A stretch of DNA of 64,000 bases, from contig OX326959.1 of the NCBI GenBank assembly GCA_946800325.1, positions 43,585,566-43,649,565 on the forward strand, given 5' to 3'. Below the pieces are notes generated by a model. That model was given only the letters and a program-made list of their open reading frames with translations, did not search any database and was not told the origin of the DNA. Both the position numbers and the translations under genes were made by a program. Origin of the DNA: Luzula sylvatica. Lineage: Eukaryota > Streptophyta > Magnoliopsida > Poales > Juncaceae. Below are positions 29,528-41,870 of this stretch, one piece after another. The stretch's first letter is position 1. Every line of letters starts with the position of its first letter.

Positions 29528-30886
29528 TCAATCAGAAAGGAGCTTTAAACCGTTCGAAAAATAATTCTTAAATAAATCCATCTCACTCTTGCTTAACGCG
29601 ATTCCAATCTCAACCCCACCTTCCTCTTCTCTACTCTCTGCCAATGCCATGGCTCCCGTTTTTGCCACAGAAATAATCTCGACTTTACTTGGTTTTCCAA
29701 ATCCAAAATCCACACTATAAACCCGAAACTTTGGTGATCCGGCCACGCTAAGAATTGTAATACCGGCAGTAGGTTTGAAATCATCCAACCATTTGTCAGC
29801 CCCCCCTTTCAACCCGTTTTTCAATTGTTCAAAGGACTTGACAATGGCTTCGGCTGCACAAACAATTCCATGATCTTTAATTAGATTGGATACTTCGGTC
29901 GAAGGTAAGCAAACTCGGATGCAATTCCCAAAATAATTTTCTGGAATTTGCGGTGAAATTCGGGATCTATAATCTGCTGGAATCGTAAGATAAGATTTAT
30001 TGGTACTTTCTATTGCTTTTACTTTAACATAGCCTACCCACGTATATGCAAAGGTAACTACTAATGTTGACAAATGAACGGATATATTTCTTTTCTCCAT
30101 CTTGGTAGAGATAATTTCCCTGAGCTTTTGTATATGGCTATTTCGTAAAGTAAATGTTTCTAGAACGAGATCACTCGTACATTTGTTGAATGGCTCGGGC
30201 CCTTCTGATCGAGATTTTTTGTTATTTGGTATTAGATTGTAGAAAAATGAGTAAAGGTTAGAAGGATCAGGGATTAGACTCCTATCAAAGATGGGAATTT
30301 GAGAAGATGACAACAGGGCTCCACCAGATTGACAAGTGGCAGCCCATGTGTGCATGAATTGCATGGAGCTCATTCCATCGCAAGCTGTATGGTGTATTGA
30401 TGTTCCGATAATTATACCTTGTTCAGGAAATACAGTTACCTGAACGGCAAAAAGTGGTTGTAATTCATTAGATTTTGGCAATTTAGGTACCAAACCCTCG
30501 AAAAGAGGAACCTCGCGTTCTTGGTCCTTGGTCAAATCTATAAACTTGGCGTTAGACTCGACTACCGTGAACGCCACGGAATCACCAACAGCATAATAAA
30601 GCTCAAACCTATCTTCAGTTCCGGGGGTGCGTCTGTTATTCCCCGCGATAGGATAGTAAGTTTTGAGGGTGAGGGAGAGTGAAGCTTTGAGAGAGGGGAG
30701 GAGAGAGGAGAGGAAATGAGAGGTAGAGTGAGGATAAGGGTAGAAGAAGAGTCGTTCAACTGGTGGCTGAACTATCCAAAACACATCGAAGAATGTGAAC
30801 GGAATAGACATATTCTCAGGTACCAAGTCTGGGGGCGGAGCTACTCGAGATTCCTCGACGAGTTTTAGAACATGAGATTCTGCCAT
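29528..30886 (-). CDS. BAHD acyltransferase, malonyltransferase-like (copy B)
   Basis: Intact single-exon gene, 452 aa. HXXXD is HTACD at 166-170 and the structural motif is DFGFG at 393-397. YFGNC (318-322) is followed by IRVCLP, where copy A and the pseudogene have IGSCLP, so a glycine next to this clade motif has become arginine. A 2-base difference at the 3' end removes the stop used by copy A (NGL-stop) and adds five residues (KLLSD). Predicted cytosolic acyl-CoA-dependent acylation of a phenolic glycoside; acceptor unknown. Compared with copy C it has about 16 replacements, including Val349 for Gly and His339 for Asp. Its upstream region lacks the G-box MITE of copy A and is cut 450 bases upstream by a Helitron. 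Confidence 0.95.
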   Translation of the reverse strand: MAESHVLKLVEESRVAPPPDLVPENMSIPFTFFDVFWIVQPPVERLFFYPYPHSTSHFLSSLLPSLKASLSLTLKTYYPIAGNNRRTPGTEDRFELYYAVGDSVAFTVVESNAKFIDLTKDQEREVPLFEGLVPKLPKSNELQPLFAVQVTVFPEQGIIIGTSIHHTACDGMSSMQFMHTWAATCQSGGALLSSSQIPIFDRSLIPDPSNLYSFFYNLIPNNKKSRSEGPEPFNKCTSDLVLETFTLRNSHIQKLREIISTKMEKRNISVHLSTLVVTFAYTWVGYVKVKAIESTNKSYLTIPADYRSRISPQIPENYFGNCIRVCLPSTEVSNLIKDHGIVCAAEAIVKSFEQLKNGLKGGADKWLDDFKPTAGITILSVAGSPKFRVYSVDFGFGKPSKVEIISVAKTGAMALAESREEEGGVEIGIALSKSEMDLFKNYFSNGLKLLSD

Positions 30887-31438
30887 TTTGAGATGGAGAA
30901 CTGTGGAATTTGGAGATTCGATTTGTGTATAGTTATAGAAAAAAGTAGATATGTAGAGTGGAAAGAAGTAGAAGAATTGAATTGGACCTCTGAAATGTGA
31001 AGGGAGAGATAGGCTTTGACTATTCAGAATGAGAATTTTATAAATTTCTAGAAAGCTTGATGATTACATAATTGAATGATTTCAAACTACTCGACTTCTC
31101 GACAAGAAAACAGCCTAAATTTCTAGATGGCCTGGATTACGTTATTGTATGAGAAAGAGACAGATTCCAACGATTGAATGCGTCAGGACTCAGCTCCACA
31201 TTAAACTCGGTTCAATGATATCGGCACATTGAATTGCGTGTCTATCTTCAAATGATCTTATGATGTGTAAATTAGAGGCCATATACTCTGCCTCCCAATT
31301 TCTCCGTATCATCTTTTATATCCCTAATTAATAGTTAACTAGGACAATAGCCGTGCTTCGCTGCGAGCATATTTAAATTATTTTTAATAACACAACTTTA
31401 ATAAGTTTAAAACAATACTTTGAACCCAAAATACATTT

Positions 31439-31625
31439 TATGCATGGAAAATATTTATTATATTTTTCATTTTTTCTCTAAAACAATTCAACAGAAAATA
31501 TTTATTATATTTCATGCACAGAAAATATTTATTATATTTTATGCATGGAAAATATTTATTATATTTTTCATTTTTTCTCTAAAACTATTCAACAAAAAAT
31601 ATTTATTATATTTTATGCATGGAAA
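31439..31625. repeat. Minisatellite, ~101-bp period
   Basis: TGGAAAATATTTATTATATT is repeated, with the longer unit (through TTTTCTCTAAAAC) beginning near 31445 and 31546. Shorter internal repeats of ATATTTATTATATTT are also present. Non-coding. Confidence 0.8.
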
Positions 31626-32157
31626 CAAAATTGTACGGACATTTATTTCGATTTTAGTTACAGTAAGCAATTGACATCAACGAAAACATCCTAAATCAAA
31701 TACTATTTGGAATATTTGGAATATATATATATCAATTCCTTCAAAAACGCTACCAACCTTTCCCACCCTGCACATTTTCCATATTTATAGATTCAGATAC
31801 AGATAATAAACAAAAACCAGTAAGGACTATTCCACAATCAATAATTTTAGATTATGGCATTATGCATTAATTTCAAAATGTAGGGAAAAAGATGCCAGAA
31901 AAATTGTGAAGAAACCTAGCTTTTAATTGTGGAAAAAAATAATGTTAGGAAATTGTAAAAAAAAAATTAATATTTGTGACGAAAAAATAACTTGAGATTT
32001 AGTTTAGATACTTTTTAACCTTGCTCTTCTGTTTTGAAAAATAACATGAAATTTGGCCAAAGACAATGTCTGTTTCTCCATAGATCAAAAGAACCAAATT
32101 TGATTAGCCCCAAATTCTTCTTATGTATAAAGTTAACAAAATTGGAGCCCATACATG

Positions 32158-33419
32158 AGGCCACGTCACCAGGGGCCTTTTTGTAAAAAAAAAAAATTCA
32201 CATTTTGGTCCTTTTTTATTTACATTTAGGTCCTTTTTATTTTGAAAAAATTACATTCTGGTCCTTTTTTATTTACATTTTGGTCCTTTTTATTTACATT
32301 TGGTCCTTTTTATTTGAAAAAACTATATTTTAATCCTTTCTATTTACATTTTTGTCATTTTAAGTTTAGAAACTTACATTTTGGTCTTTCATATTTACAT
32401 CTTGATCCTCTTTTATTTACATGTCGGTCATTTTTTACATTTTTGAATTTACATTATAGTTCTTTTTATTTATATATTGGTCCTTTTCAGTTTTAGTTCA
32501 CAGTTTGGTACTTTTTATTAACATTTTGGTCCTTTTTAATTTAAATTTCGGTCCTTTTTTACATTATTAATAATTCCTCTCATCTCATGCCTCCACATCA
32601 CCACCTTATTATGCCTCCCTATCACCACTTTACTTGGAAAATTTTCAAAAGACTCCTTAAATTTTTAGATATTGTAAAAAACAATTAATTTACATATGTA
32701 TTCGTTTAAAAAAAATGCTTTTTTAATTTTAAAAAATTCTTAAAATTTTTGTAATATATAATAATTAAAAAAAATTACTATATGCTATATGTTATATAAT
32801 TTTAATATTTCATTCATTACAAATATTCAACTTATGTATTATTTTTCTTGAAAAACTAACATAAAATTATAATAAGTTGAACAATATTATTAAAAGAACA
32901 TCTTGCAAATATTTAAAAATAAAATATCATAAAACTATTAAAAAATACATAAAAGGAAAACTAAAATAAAAAGTAGATGTTTAAATAGATATTTTCTATG
33001 AATATATTTGCAAGATGTTTATTTATTATTATTTAATGTTAGTTTTTTATGAATAAAGAATGAAATATTAAAATTATATAAACAAAATATGTAATAATTT
33101 AATTTTTTTTAAATCACTACACGTTAAGAAGTGTTTATGAATTTTCTTAAAATTAATAAAAAATAACAAAAATAACTTTTAATTATTACATATGAGATTT
33201 GGAAGGTATTTTGGAAAAAAAAAATTAATATCATCCATAAGGAGTATTTTAAAATAAAAGTTTGGTAAAGAGTTTTTTTTTGGAGTTTACGAAAAGATAG
33301 AGAATTTTTTTACAATATCCAAAAAAAATTAGAGGGTTAAAAATATACCAAATCACGGATGTGCGAATAATCATGACAAACTCGAGGGCTCCCGCGCAAT
33401 TGCGCGGGGAAAAATCTAG
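32158..33419 (+). mobile_element. Helitron fragment related to 8051-10837
   Basis: Starts within the shared GCCACGTCACCAGGGGCC segment, so its true 5' end is missing or diverged. It has a shorter GGTCC array (32195-32565), then 32840-33380 matches 9545-10378, and it ends with the 18-base palindrome CCCGCGCAATTGCGCGGG (33391-33408) and CTAG (33416-33419). It lacks the SINE and the expanded T run. Confidence 0.85.
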
Positions 33420-33459
33420 TTATATATGAAAGAGAGAGAAAGAAATTAATTAATAAATA

Positions 33460-34510
33460 ACAGTCCAATACTTACAGGATTAGAGGTATTATGTTCTTTG
33501 AAATCTCTTTTAATAACAGTCGAATACTCTCTTTCGAGCTCATCAACAGAATCAAACAGAACCGAGCTCCAATCTAAAAGTGCATCAAATCTTTAGCCTA
33601 TAAAAAAAATTAAGAACTGTTACTAAATATAATAAGAAAGGAAATAAAGAAAATAATATAATAATGGTAATTGTCAAAAAAAAAAAAAAAAAAAAAAGAA
33701 CATGTATTTCATACATAAGAATTGCATCGCAAATGAAACAGATTTCATAGAGCTTATCGCTGCTCATATGCCTCCGCAACATTCTATCGAGACACCAAAA
33801 AACATAAAAATTAATGTGCAAGAATATAATCATATTAAAATTATATCAAAATATAATTTGAATAAATGAATTAATGAGTTCCAAATAATTACATGGTCAA
33901 TGACAGTGATTTTACTCGCCATAGGAGACTCCATTGTTTAACAGACCATAATAGATTAATCCTTTAATTGCCTGTTCCATAAACTAAACAAATAAACAGT
34001 TCAAAACTACATTTACGAGTTACTAAAAAGAATAAAAACCAGTAAATAAAATACATACCTCATTGATTTTGAACGGGGACGTCTCGGTCTCGCCCATGAG
34101 AATTCTATAGTCCAGCCTTTGATAATCCTAATTTAAAACCTCTAATAATCAACAAATTATCGTAATAACCATAGTTTTGAAATATAAAACACAACTGCCA
34201 GCAACAATTACAATCAATTCATAAACCCTAAAACCTTTTCAATAGCCAATTAACATACCAATTTTCCATAATCAAAATTACAACTCAATTCTTATTGTCA
34301 ACAACAACAACAATTCTTATTGATTCAAAGTTAATTTCAATGCAATCTTACAATTGCTTATTTAATAAGTTGCAAAAAATCCAGAAAGTATACCTTGTTT
34401 ATCAACAAAGGAGAAGAACCGCGAGTATTGTAGAGAAGAACAATCATCTACCAGCATGCCATTGAATGCGAGATTGCTCACCCATCTGACTCTGCACACG
34501 TATATGAGTG
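33460..34510 (-). pseudogene. Captured multi-exon gene fragment in Helitron
   Basis: On the minus strand, exon-like blocks have consensus splice sites: one ending at 34394 before GTATAC (translates YSRFFSFVDKQ), one at 34059-34127 between TTAG and GTATGTAT (23 codons, including RILMGETETSPFKINE), and one at 33893-33983 after TTTGTTTAG and before GTAATT. A further block near 33710-33790 includes DRMLRRHMSSDKLYE. Reading phase across the putative junctions is not consistent for every pair, and one block runs into a stop. I do not recognise the source gene. Retained introns show the capture was of genomic DNA, as expected for Helitrons. Confidence 0.5.
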
Positions 34511-35250
34511 AATACCCTCTGTTCCGCTTACGCTAAATCTGTCCAACTTCCATATTTTTCCAGTCAACTAAAATGTAACAATTGTTATGGCAATTAACAT
34601 TATAATTATAAGAACTCTGCCATTTTAGATTGTATATTAAATAATTTCCAAAAACATCTCAAAAAACCTAAATTTACAATTCTGCTTTCTGCTTTCTGCA
34701 GGACATATCGGGCATTTAAGGGATTTCTTTTCAAATTAACACTTCTTTGGTAATAAACTGGTAAATCCCGGCGATTAAATTAAGAAATTTGTTAATTAAC
34801 TGGTATTTCCCTGAAAAAATAACATGACAATTATTTGGTAACTCACAGCGAGGAAAATAAAATTAAGGTAAAAACATTGGGCAACAATTATTAGTTCTCA
34901 TTCCTTCTCCTATAGTTTTCTGACAGTGGTAAACAGAAATTTTAAAATTGAAGCAAACCACGAATAATCCTCTATTTTTCTGACATGGGAAAGCAAATCG
35001 TTCTCATCCTTGGTAACATACCTCCGTACCAGATGATAAGAAGCACTTCTCTAGATGCTTGACTTGGATCTAGGGTTGTGGCAGCAGCATGAATAGATAC
35101 ATCGCTAGAAGGACCTTGATTGAATGAAGAACCTTTGCCTAATGAGTGCATCAGCAGATGAGCCACGTCACTGGTCGTCATGCCTCTGGACTCCAGCCCC
35201 TCATCTCCTCCGCCCTAGAAAAAGGTAACTCAATATTCAGTATTCTTCAC
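34511..35250 (-). other. Helitron interior with a possible exon near 34970-35210
   Basis: A 69-codon minus-strand frame contains MTTSDVAHLLMHSLGKGSSF and is GC-richer than its surroundings, suggesting another captured exon. Source not recognised. The rest is AT-rich and featureless. Confidence 0.3.
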
Positions 35251-35624
35251 GGAGAAGAAAAGATGCGTGATGCCATGAGAGAAGAGGCGCGGCGATTTTG
35301 AGTGAGAAATGAGAAGAGAGGCGTGATGAGGATGAACGAGGGGTGATTTCTGAAGGAAGGCGGTGATTCACAAAATAAATGAGTGAGAAAGTGTGTTGTA
35401 GTTGTTTGAGTAGAAACTGGTCCATTGTATTGATATAAGAGGTCATATATGGTACCCCCAGATCCACCACCGAGTCGACGATTGAGTCAGCATGACGCAG
35501 GAGCATCAATGCTAGTGCTCCCCAAAATGTCCCTCTATTGCCCATCAATTGATGACCGAACAATACAAATACCCTAAACCTATCCATTTTCTCTCTCATG
35601 TCTTCATTTGCAGCCGCCGCCGCT

Positions 35625-35628
<4 letters not shown>

Positions 35629-35674
<46 letters not shown>
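35629..35674. repeat. (CT)n microsatellite
   Basis: About 23 uninterrupted CT units, followed by a GC-rich leader-like segment. Confidence 0.95.
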
Positions 35675-35677
<3 letters not shown>

Positions 35678-35689
35678 GGGACGATTCGA

Positions 35690-36045
35690 TGACCCTAAAC
35701 CCTAACCGAGAGGACGACGCTCGAACGCAGAATGAAGGTGACGATTGACGATTGACGACGCCATCGATGAAGCTGGCGATTGACGACACCGATGAAGTTG
35801 GCGATTGACGGCGGAGTTGGCGACGCCACCGATGAAGCTGGCGATTGACGGTGAAACCCTAGAATCGAGCGGACGACGCCACCAATGGAGCTGTCGATTG
35901 ACGATGGAGATGGCGACTGACGATGGAGCTAGCTAGCGACGATGGAGCTAGCTAGCGATTGACGACGGACTGACGATGGAGCTAGCGATTGACGATGGAG
36001 CTGGCGATTGACGGACTGACGACGGACTGACGATTGACGACGCAC
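35690..36045. repeat. GATTGACGATGGAGCTAGC minisatellite
   Basis: Degenerate tandem words GCGATTGACGA, CGATGGAGCTGG and GACGGACTGACGA recur every 12-30 bases across ~350 bases. The phase is irregular, so no long frame survives. It sits in the Helitron beside the CT repeat and captured pieces. Confidence 0.8.
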
Positions 36046-37583
36046 GAATAACACTATGTTAGTTTATTTTCTTCGATTCCTTCTTATTTTGCTCGATTTC
36101 TTTTTATTTTCTTCAATTTTTCTCTCCATATATGTTCTTGATTCGATTTTTAGTTTGATTTTAGTGGATTTATTCCAGATCTGTTACGATTTTGATTTGT
36201 TGGTTCTTATTTTTACCTAAATTTTAGGGTTTGGGTTTAGTACAATCATCAAAGTAAATTTTTAGGTTTATACGAGTTGATTTGAGTGAATTTATGGCTC
36301 TGATTTTAGGGGTTGGTCTAAAAATTTTCAATTACCAGTTAATTTTCAAAAAATTGTCATGTAAATACTAATTAATTGAAAGTTAATTATCAATGAGCTG
36401 TTAATGTATCATAAGTTAATTATTTTGTTTAATTAACAGTTAATTTTCAGGTTTGTTTGATTAACAATTAATGGAGGTTTGGATTGATGGTTCGGCAGGA
36501 GATTGAGGTGGCGAGGATCGGCAGGAGATTGAGGTCTGGCTAGAATCGGGAGGGGAAATTGAATGTGGTACCAGACGAGGCTTCTATTTCGCCGATGACT
36601 GGTACGGCTTCGATTGATGGTACGGTTAATTAACTGGTACATGTTGCTTGGATTACCGGTACGAGACGACTTGCGAGTTAATGCAGGGATTCTGGTACCG
36701 AGCGGGATTGGGAGTTAATTAGGAATTGTAATAAGTAATTAGTTGTTAATTGGTAAGTTGTTAGTTAGGGATTTTGTTTGTTAATTTGTGAATATATATT
36801 TGTTAATTGAATCATTTTTGTTATTTGAATTAATTTTGTTAATTAAAATATTTTTATTAATTTGGACAATAATTTGGAATGAATGGTTAATTGAATTAAA
36901 GGTTAATTGGATCGGCAAGAATATTTTTCGATAATTAATGTAACTTTTGAATAAATTGATTTAGAACTGTTAATTTAGGTATCTAAAGAAATTAATTGAA
37001 TATTTTTCAATAATTATGAATGTTAATGGTTAATTGACATATGATTAATTGAGTTATAAAAAAGAATTTATGCATGTTTATTTCTACAAAAATTTATTAT
37101 CATAATTTGGTTAATTAAGTTAGCTACAAATTATTTGTTTGTTAATTAAATTATCAAATATATATCTTCATTGAATTTGTAAATAATATTTGTTATCTGA
37201 TATATTGTTAATTAAGTTAACATATATTTTTAGTTGTATTTGAAAAATATTATTTTTTAATCATGTGAATTATCTGAAATTTATGTTACAAAATAATTAT
37301 TACTTATCATATTTATTAATTAGTATTTCATAATTATTTTACAATCAATTAACCAACAATACAATGGTACATAAATTTGGGGGGAATTTTGAATTCAACT
37401 TGGGGATCAATACAATGTCCCTATGACGTATGGTGATTCAATCACGAGTGCATGGGTGAGTTTCAGGGGAAGAGTAAAATTACCCTTGATATAATATGAT
37501 GTTTCGGTAAAATAATTAATTCTTTAGATATGACGTGGCATGTTGGGAGAGGAGAAAAATGGTTGCAAATTGTTTTAATAGGA
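36046..37583. other. AT-rich Helitron body
   Basis: No gene seen. Many GTTAATT/AATTAAC words; a short segment at 36470-36700 with TGGTACGG words is GC-richer but not conserved in any frame. Confidence 0.5.
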
Positions 37584-37633
37584 TTAATTAGCATGAAAAT
37601 CAATCAAATAACACTTCACCAATAATAAATTAA

Positions 37634-38930
37634 AGATGGCGTTGTTGCAAAACCAACATAACTAAATTAAGAACGATTTCAATTTTGTTTTATCAAATGA
37701 CCGTTATACCTCTATTAATGATGAATTGATGATTAATATTTGGTGGCGCTATCGCAAGAGCTGACGTGACTTAAATTAGAGCAATTTTGAATATTATTTT
37801 ATTAAATGACCATTTTATCCTTTATCAATCACTAGTGTTATTTGTTACTTTATTCATTCATCATTAGTGTTATTTATTATCCAGTTTATCTTTCTTGTTA
37901 AACAACAAGAGCTGCCAATGCCATGTCATTCTTCTTCTCTCTGTTCAGAAGCTCTCTGCGCCTCTTCAAAGTTTTCTCTCTTCTCCGCAAAAAAAGCGAG
38001 GAGCACGCCTGAGCATGGATACCCTCATCGAGTCTCTGTTCTCTGCACCACAACGGCTCTCCTTCCTCACCGCCTCATCTCATTTACATGATACGCATGA
38101 ATTTATAAAAAGTGCTGCCAATAAAATTCAGAGAAAGGTACTAATTTCAAACATGATATGCATGCATTTATTCTAATCCAGTGTTGTATTCTCAAATGAA
38201 TAGAAAATGAATTTTTTTTGTTTGTTTTAGATAGAATCATAGAAGATGGATATTGATTTTGCAAATATTTCAAGCATGAACCACAGAAATCCCGAAGATA
38301 ATGAGAAGATCTTTCCAATTTGAGGAGTTGTGTAATGAGCTTTTTTTTGCAGCCAATTTGAGGAGTTGTATAATGAGATATCTTTTGCATGATTTTCGTG
38401 ACTTTGTATGCTGGTTATGATCTTTCCAATTTTGATATCATGAATTCATGGCTTGCATGATTTTTTAAACTATTTCATGTATAGAAGATTTTTTTGCATG
38501 ATTGAAGAAAGATGTGTCATCTTAAATAAGGGTAAAATGGTCATTTAATAAGAAATATTCAAAACCGCTCTTGTTTAAGCCATGTCAGCTCTTGCGATAG
38601 CGTCACCCTTAATATTTCTTACATTAGTTTATCACTTTCCATAAAATCATGCAAATTTCAAATTTCAAATATCAAAAATATTTTTATTCTTAATTTTTTT
38701 CATCATAAAAAAACAATTAAATTGTAACATGTCATATATATTTAAATATGAAAATTAATATATATTGGTTATTGGTTTTCTCATAATATTAGGAAAAATA
38801 TTTTTGCATTATCAATGAAAGATATAAATAATAATATATATAATAAATATCAATCACCATAAATAAGGGTATAGTTGTCATTTGATTAAAAAAATTTGAA
38901 ATCGCTTTCAATAGCCATATTACATAGCGT
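37634..38930. mobile_element. Long-TIR element with a second copy nested inside
   Basis: The outer element has ~75-base inverted ends (left AGATGGCGTTGTTGC, right complement GCGTGACGCTATG, both continuing to a CGATTTCAA block) and 8-bp flanks TAAATTAA on both sides. It is absent from the left duplicate at about 5434. It belongs to the same family as 19190-19792 and 48939-50542. Confidence 0.8.
37741..38608. mobile_element. Nested long-TIR element, 868 bp
   Basis: Ends TGGTGGCGCTATCGCAAGAG and (complement) GGGTGACGCTATCGCAAGAG with ~85 bases of inverted homology; perfect 8-bp duplication TTAATATT at 37733-37740 and 38609-38616, which places it as an insertion into the outer element. The interior (37910-38100) has a GC-richer exon-like stretch with short frames, possibly captured. 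No transposase seen. Confidence 0.88.
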
Positions 38931-39274
38931 CACGCTAAATTAATATATAATTGAAATACATATATATTAATAATTCTTAATTAATATCAATTAATTGTTG
39001 ATGTACTTTTGTTAATGATCATATTAATTAATCATCAATTAATGATTAATTAATGTTATAAATGGTGTGGTGGGAAAATGAGAGATATGACATAATTATC
39101 CGAAAAATTATGTCTTGGCTCCCCCCAATAAATTAACTTTGGTAGATTCGCCATTTTTTAATAAAAATTTTAACTATAACGCACAATACAATGTTTCTCA
39201 AATTTATTTTTTTAAATCTATAACTTATATTTTAGTAGTACTGTACGGTTGCTTAAATTTGTGATATACATTTA

Positions 39275-39390
39275 TGATATATTTAATATATATATATATA
39301 TATATATATGTTTTGTTTATATCTTCATAAATATTTATTTTTTAGATGGACGATATATTTTTAAATGTATATATATATATATATATATTT
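39275..39390. repeat. Two (TA)n tracts
   Basis: Uninterrupted TA runs near 39289-39309 and 39368-39388, at the positions where the left duplicate carries the inverted-repeat element and MITE. Confidence 0.85.
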
Positions 39391-39605
39391 AAGATGTGTC
39401 GAATATATTTTTAAATGCGTGATATATTTTTTCAAATTACAATATATATTTTAAATTATAATTTTGTGTACTATAAATAGAACCTTTTGAATACTAATAT
39501 GTCATTTTACATGATCACTGTACCAATTTCAATAGAAGTATAATTTTCTGACAATGTTTTTTTTTTAAATTAGTGTGCATATTCATTTTTTCAACACCAT
39601 ATATA

Positions 39606-40144
39606 CTATGTTACGCGGATACTTCAAAAATGCAGAAGTATTCTGAGGATACGCGTGTCCAATACGGATACGGATGCGATACGGCTCGGATACGTATCGG
39701 ATACGCCACGTGGCGTATCCGAATATTTTAATATTTATTTTTTTCGGATACGGCGGGAATTCGGAAGGATACGGCTGAGGAAACGTCCAGGATACGGGTG
39801 GGATATTCCATTTAGGATACTTCGGCCCATTATATATTTTGGCCCATAATATTTTTAAATAAATTATATAGGATACTTCTATATTAGTTCTAAGATATTT
39901 CTAGAACAAGTTTATGATAGTTTTATGATACTTGTATTGTTTGATTGATATTATTTATTGTCATGATATTTAATTTAAAAATATTATTAATTTATTATTT
40001 AATTTATTACTTATTTATTAATTATATATAATATAAATATATTAAATTAATAATATCCGTATTCGTATCCGTGATTTTTTGAAAATTGTCATATCACCGT
40101 ATCCGTATCGTATCGGATACGCTATCCGTATCCGTGCAACATAG
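39606..40144. mobile_element. hAT-type element, 539 bp, 8-bp target duplication
   Basis: Ends CTATGTTACGCGGATAC and (complement) CTATGTTGCACGGATAC; perfect duplication CATATATA at 39598-39605 and 40145-40152, empty in the left duplicate at 7651-7658. Subterminal zones are filled with GGATACG/CGTATCC words. Non-coding. Confidence 0.94.
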
Positions 40145-40521
40145 CATATATACTTACTTAGATATTATATTTCTTTTCAATATATTTGAGTGATGCTAAA
40201 CACCACATCGTAAAAAAGTAGGTCACGTAATTGATGATCTTAACAAGTATCAAATCCCTCAATATATATAGTATTTTTTTTTTTTTTTTGCAAAAATTAC
40301 ATATAGTAATTTACATGTATTAATATAAGAGACAATTCATCTAGATTATTGATGTGTCAATATTCAAGGCGTCTCAAGCAACGTATCCATCCGTGTGCAA
40401 CGTAGGTGCTAAGATATTTTTTAAAGAAGAATCTTCATCTTCATTAGGTGTCAACCAAACTAAATCTCCCTCTTAAAGCAAAATATTTTGTACACTTTCA
40501 CTTCCTCACTCTCACTCGACA

Positions 40522-41870
40522 CAGGCCCGGTCCTGTCTTTTCGGAGGCCTAGGACGAATAACATATAAGATCTTATATCTCGAAAATGTAATCTCTTCAA
40601 TTTTACAACCAAACAAACAATCAAATATTATAATAACTCAATTAACTAATTTTATCACCAACATAAATTAGAACTGATCACCCATTTGTACAACCAATAC
40701 AAGTCAAAGATGCGAAAATCTCAAAAAACCTCAATTCTCGCAACTATTTCTGAACAAAAATCAAACCTAGTATTGACAAAAGAAGCAAATTAAATACAAT
40801 AATCTGATTATTAAGAGTAATTACACACCGAGCATGCATAAAGATAGAGAGAATACCCTCAATTCTCATCATCAAATAGCATGATGAAACCGCTTCACAC
40901 AAGCTTCTGCGACAGACCACAATTTCTCAAAAATCCCAAATCAATTACAATCAGCTCCTTTCTAATCAAACACCTGCAAAACACAAAACCACTACCAATT
41001 CAAGAGACCAGGTAAATCGAGTTAATCGTGTTAATCGAGTCAAGAGACCAGGTAAATCGACCCATTTCTTTTTTGCTGTTTTAACTTTTTTCACACAAGG
41101 TAAATCGAGTTAATCGAAGCTGAAATATGGAATCACCATTTCCGGTCTTTTATGATATTTGCTTCAAAACTCTGAATTACTCCCGCATTGTCATTTATAT
41201 CAACGAAACATGTATAAACTTTATGGCAAGACTGAAATTGCAAAAAAATTAAGATGTTCTACTCGATCTTGTAGCTAAATGCAGATCACTCAAAATTGAC
41301 ATAAATGCTACTTCTATGACAAAAATTTCAGAAAAAATAGATGATTTTATCAAAATTAGTTCAAATTTTCAATCAGTATCCTCAAAACAAGTTCAAAAAA
41401 CAAAATGAAATGAACAAATCTATATTAGGGTTAGAACAGACAAATTATTTTGCTCACCAATCCCGTGAACGATTTAATAGGCGAGATCAGTTCGAGGGGG
41501 TCTTCAACATCGCGTCTGGCGAGGTGATTTGGAGGTCTCCTCTCAGAACTTTTCCGGTAACACCGCGCAAATGCAGACTACAGTTGAGCACGGGGTAAAG
41601 GCTCTATTGTCTCGGATTTCTCCCATCGCATCGCGTCTCAGGCCCTTCTCCCCCCATCGCGTAGCTTCCGGATCCGGTCTTAACTTCATCGCTAGGGTTT
41701 AGAGCAGTCTGGCTGAGTCGCTAGGAATCGCTTGGAAGGAGAACAAGAAAAAAAAAGACTTGGTTAAGGAAATATGGTTATGGCCCGAAGAAAAAAAAAA
41801 AAGTGGAGGCCTATCAAGTGTGGAGGCCTGTGACGCCTGCCCATTGGGCCAATGGCCAGGACCGGGCCTG
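40522..41870. mobile_element. hAT-type element, 1349 bp, perfect 14-bp TIRs
   Basis: Both ends are CAGGCCCGGTCCTG (inverted), flanked by perfect ACTCGACA at 40514-40521 and 41871-41878. Empty in the left duplicate (8025-8032). Same family as 28145-29389: both continue with TTCGGAGGCCT at the left and carry GGGCCAA...GGCC words at the right. Inside, CAAGAGACCAGGTAAATCGA is repeated near 41010-41060. A GC-richer block at 41480-41700 could be a captured leader. No transposase. Confidence 0.95.

Larger units (their letters stand above)
31339..37583 (-). mobile_element. Large minus-strand Helitron (6.2 kb, with nested elements)
   Basis: The complement of its left end reads hairpin GCTCGCAGCGAAGC then CTAG with T beyond, i.e. 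a Helitron 3' end at 31339. On the right, the complement starts TCCTATTAAAACAATTTGC after an A, a canonical 5' TC start at 37583. The left duplicate is empty at about 5390 (GTTAATTAGCATG); the filled site shows an extra TTAA, which may be a separate indel. It contains a minisatellite, a nested plus-strand Helitron fragment and exon-like pieces. No Rep/helicase frame. Confidence 0.72.
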
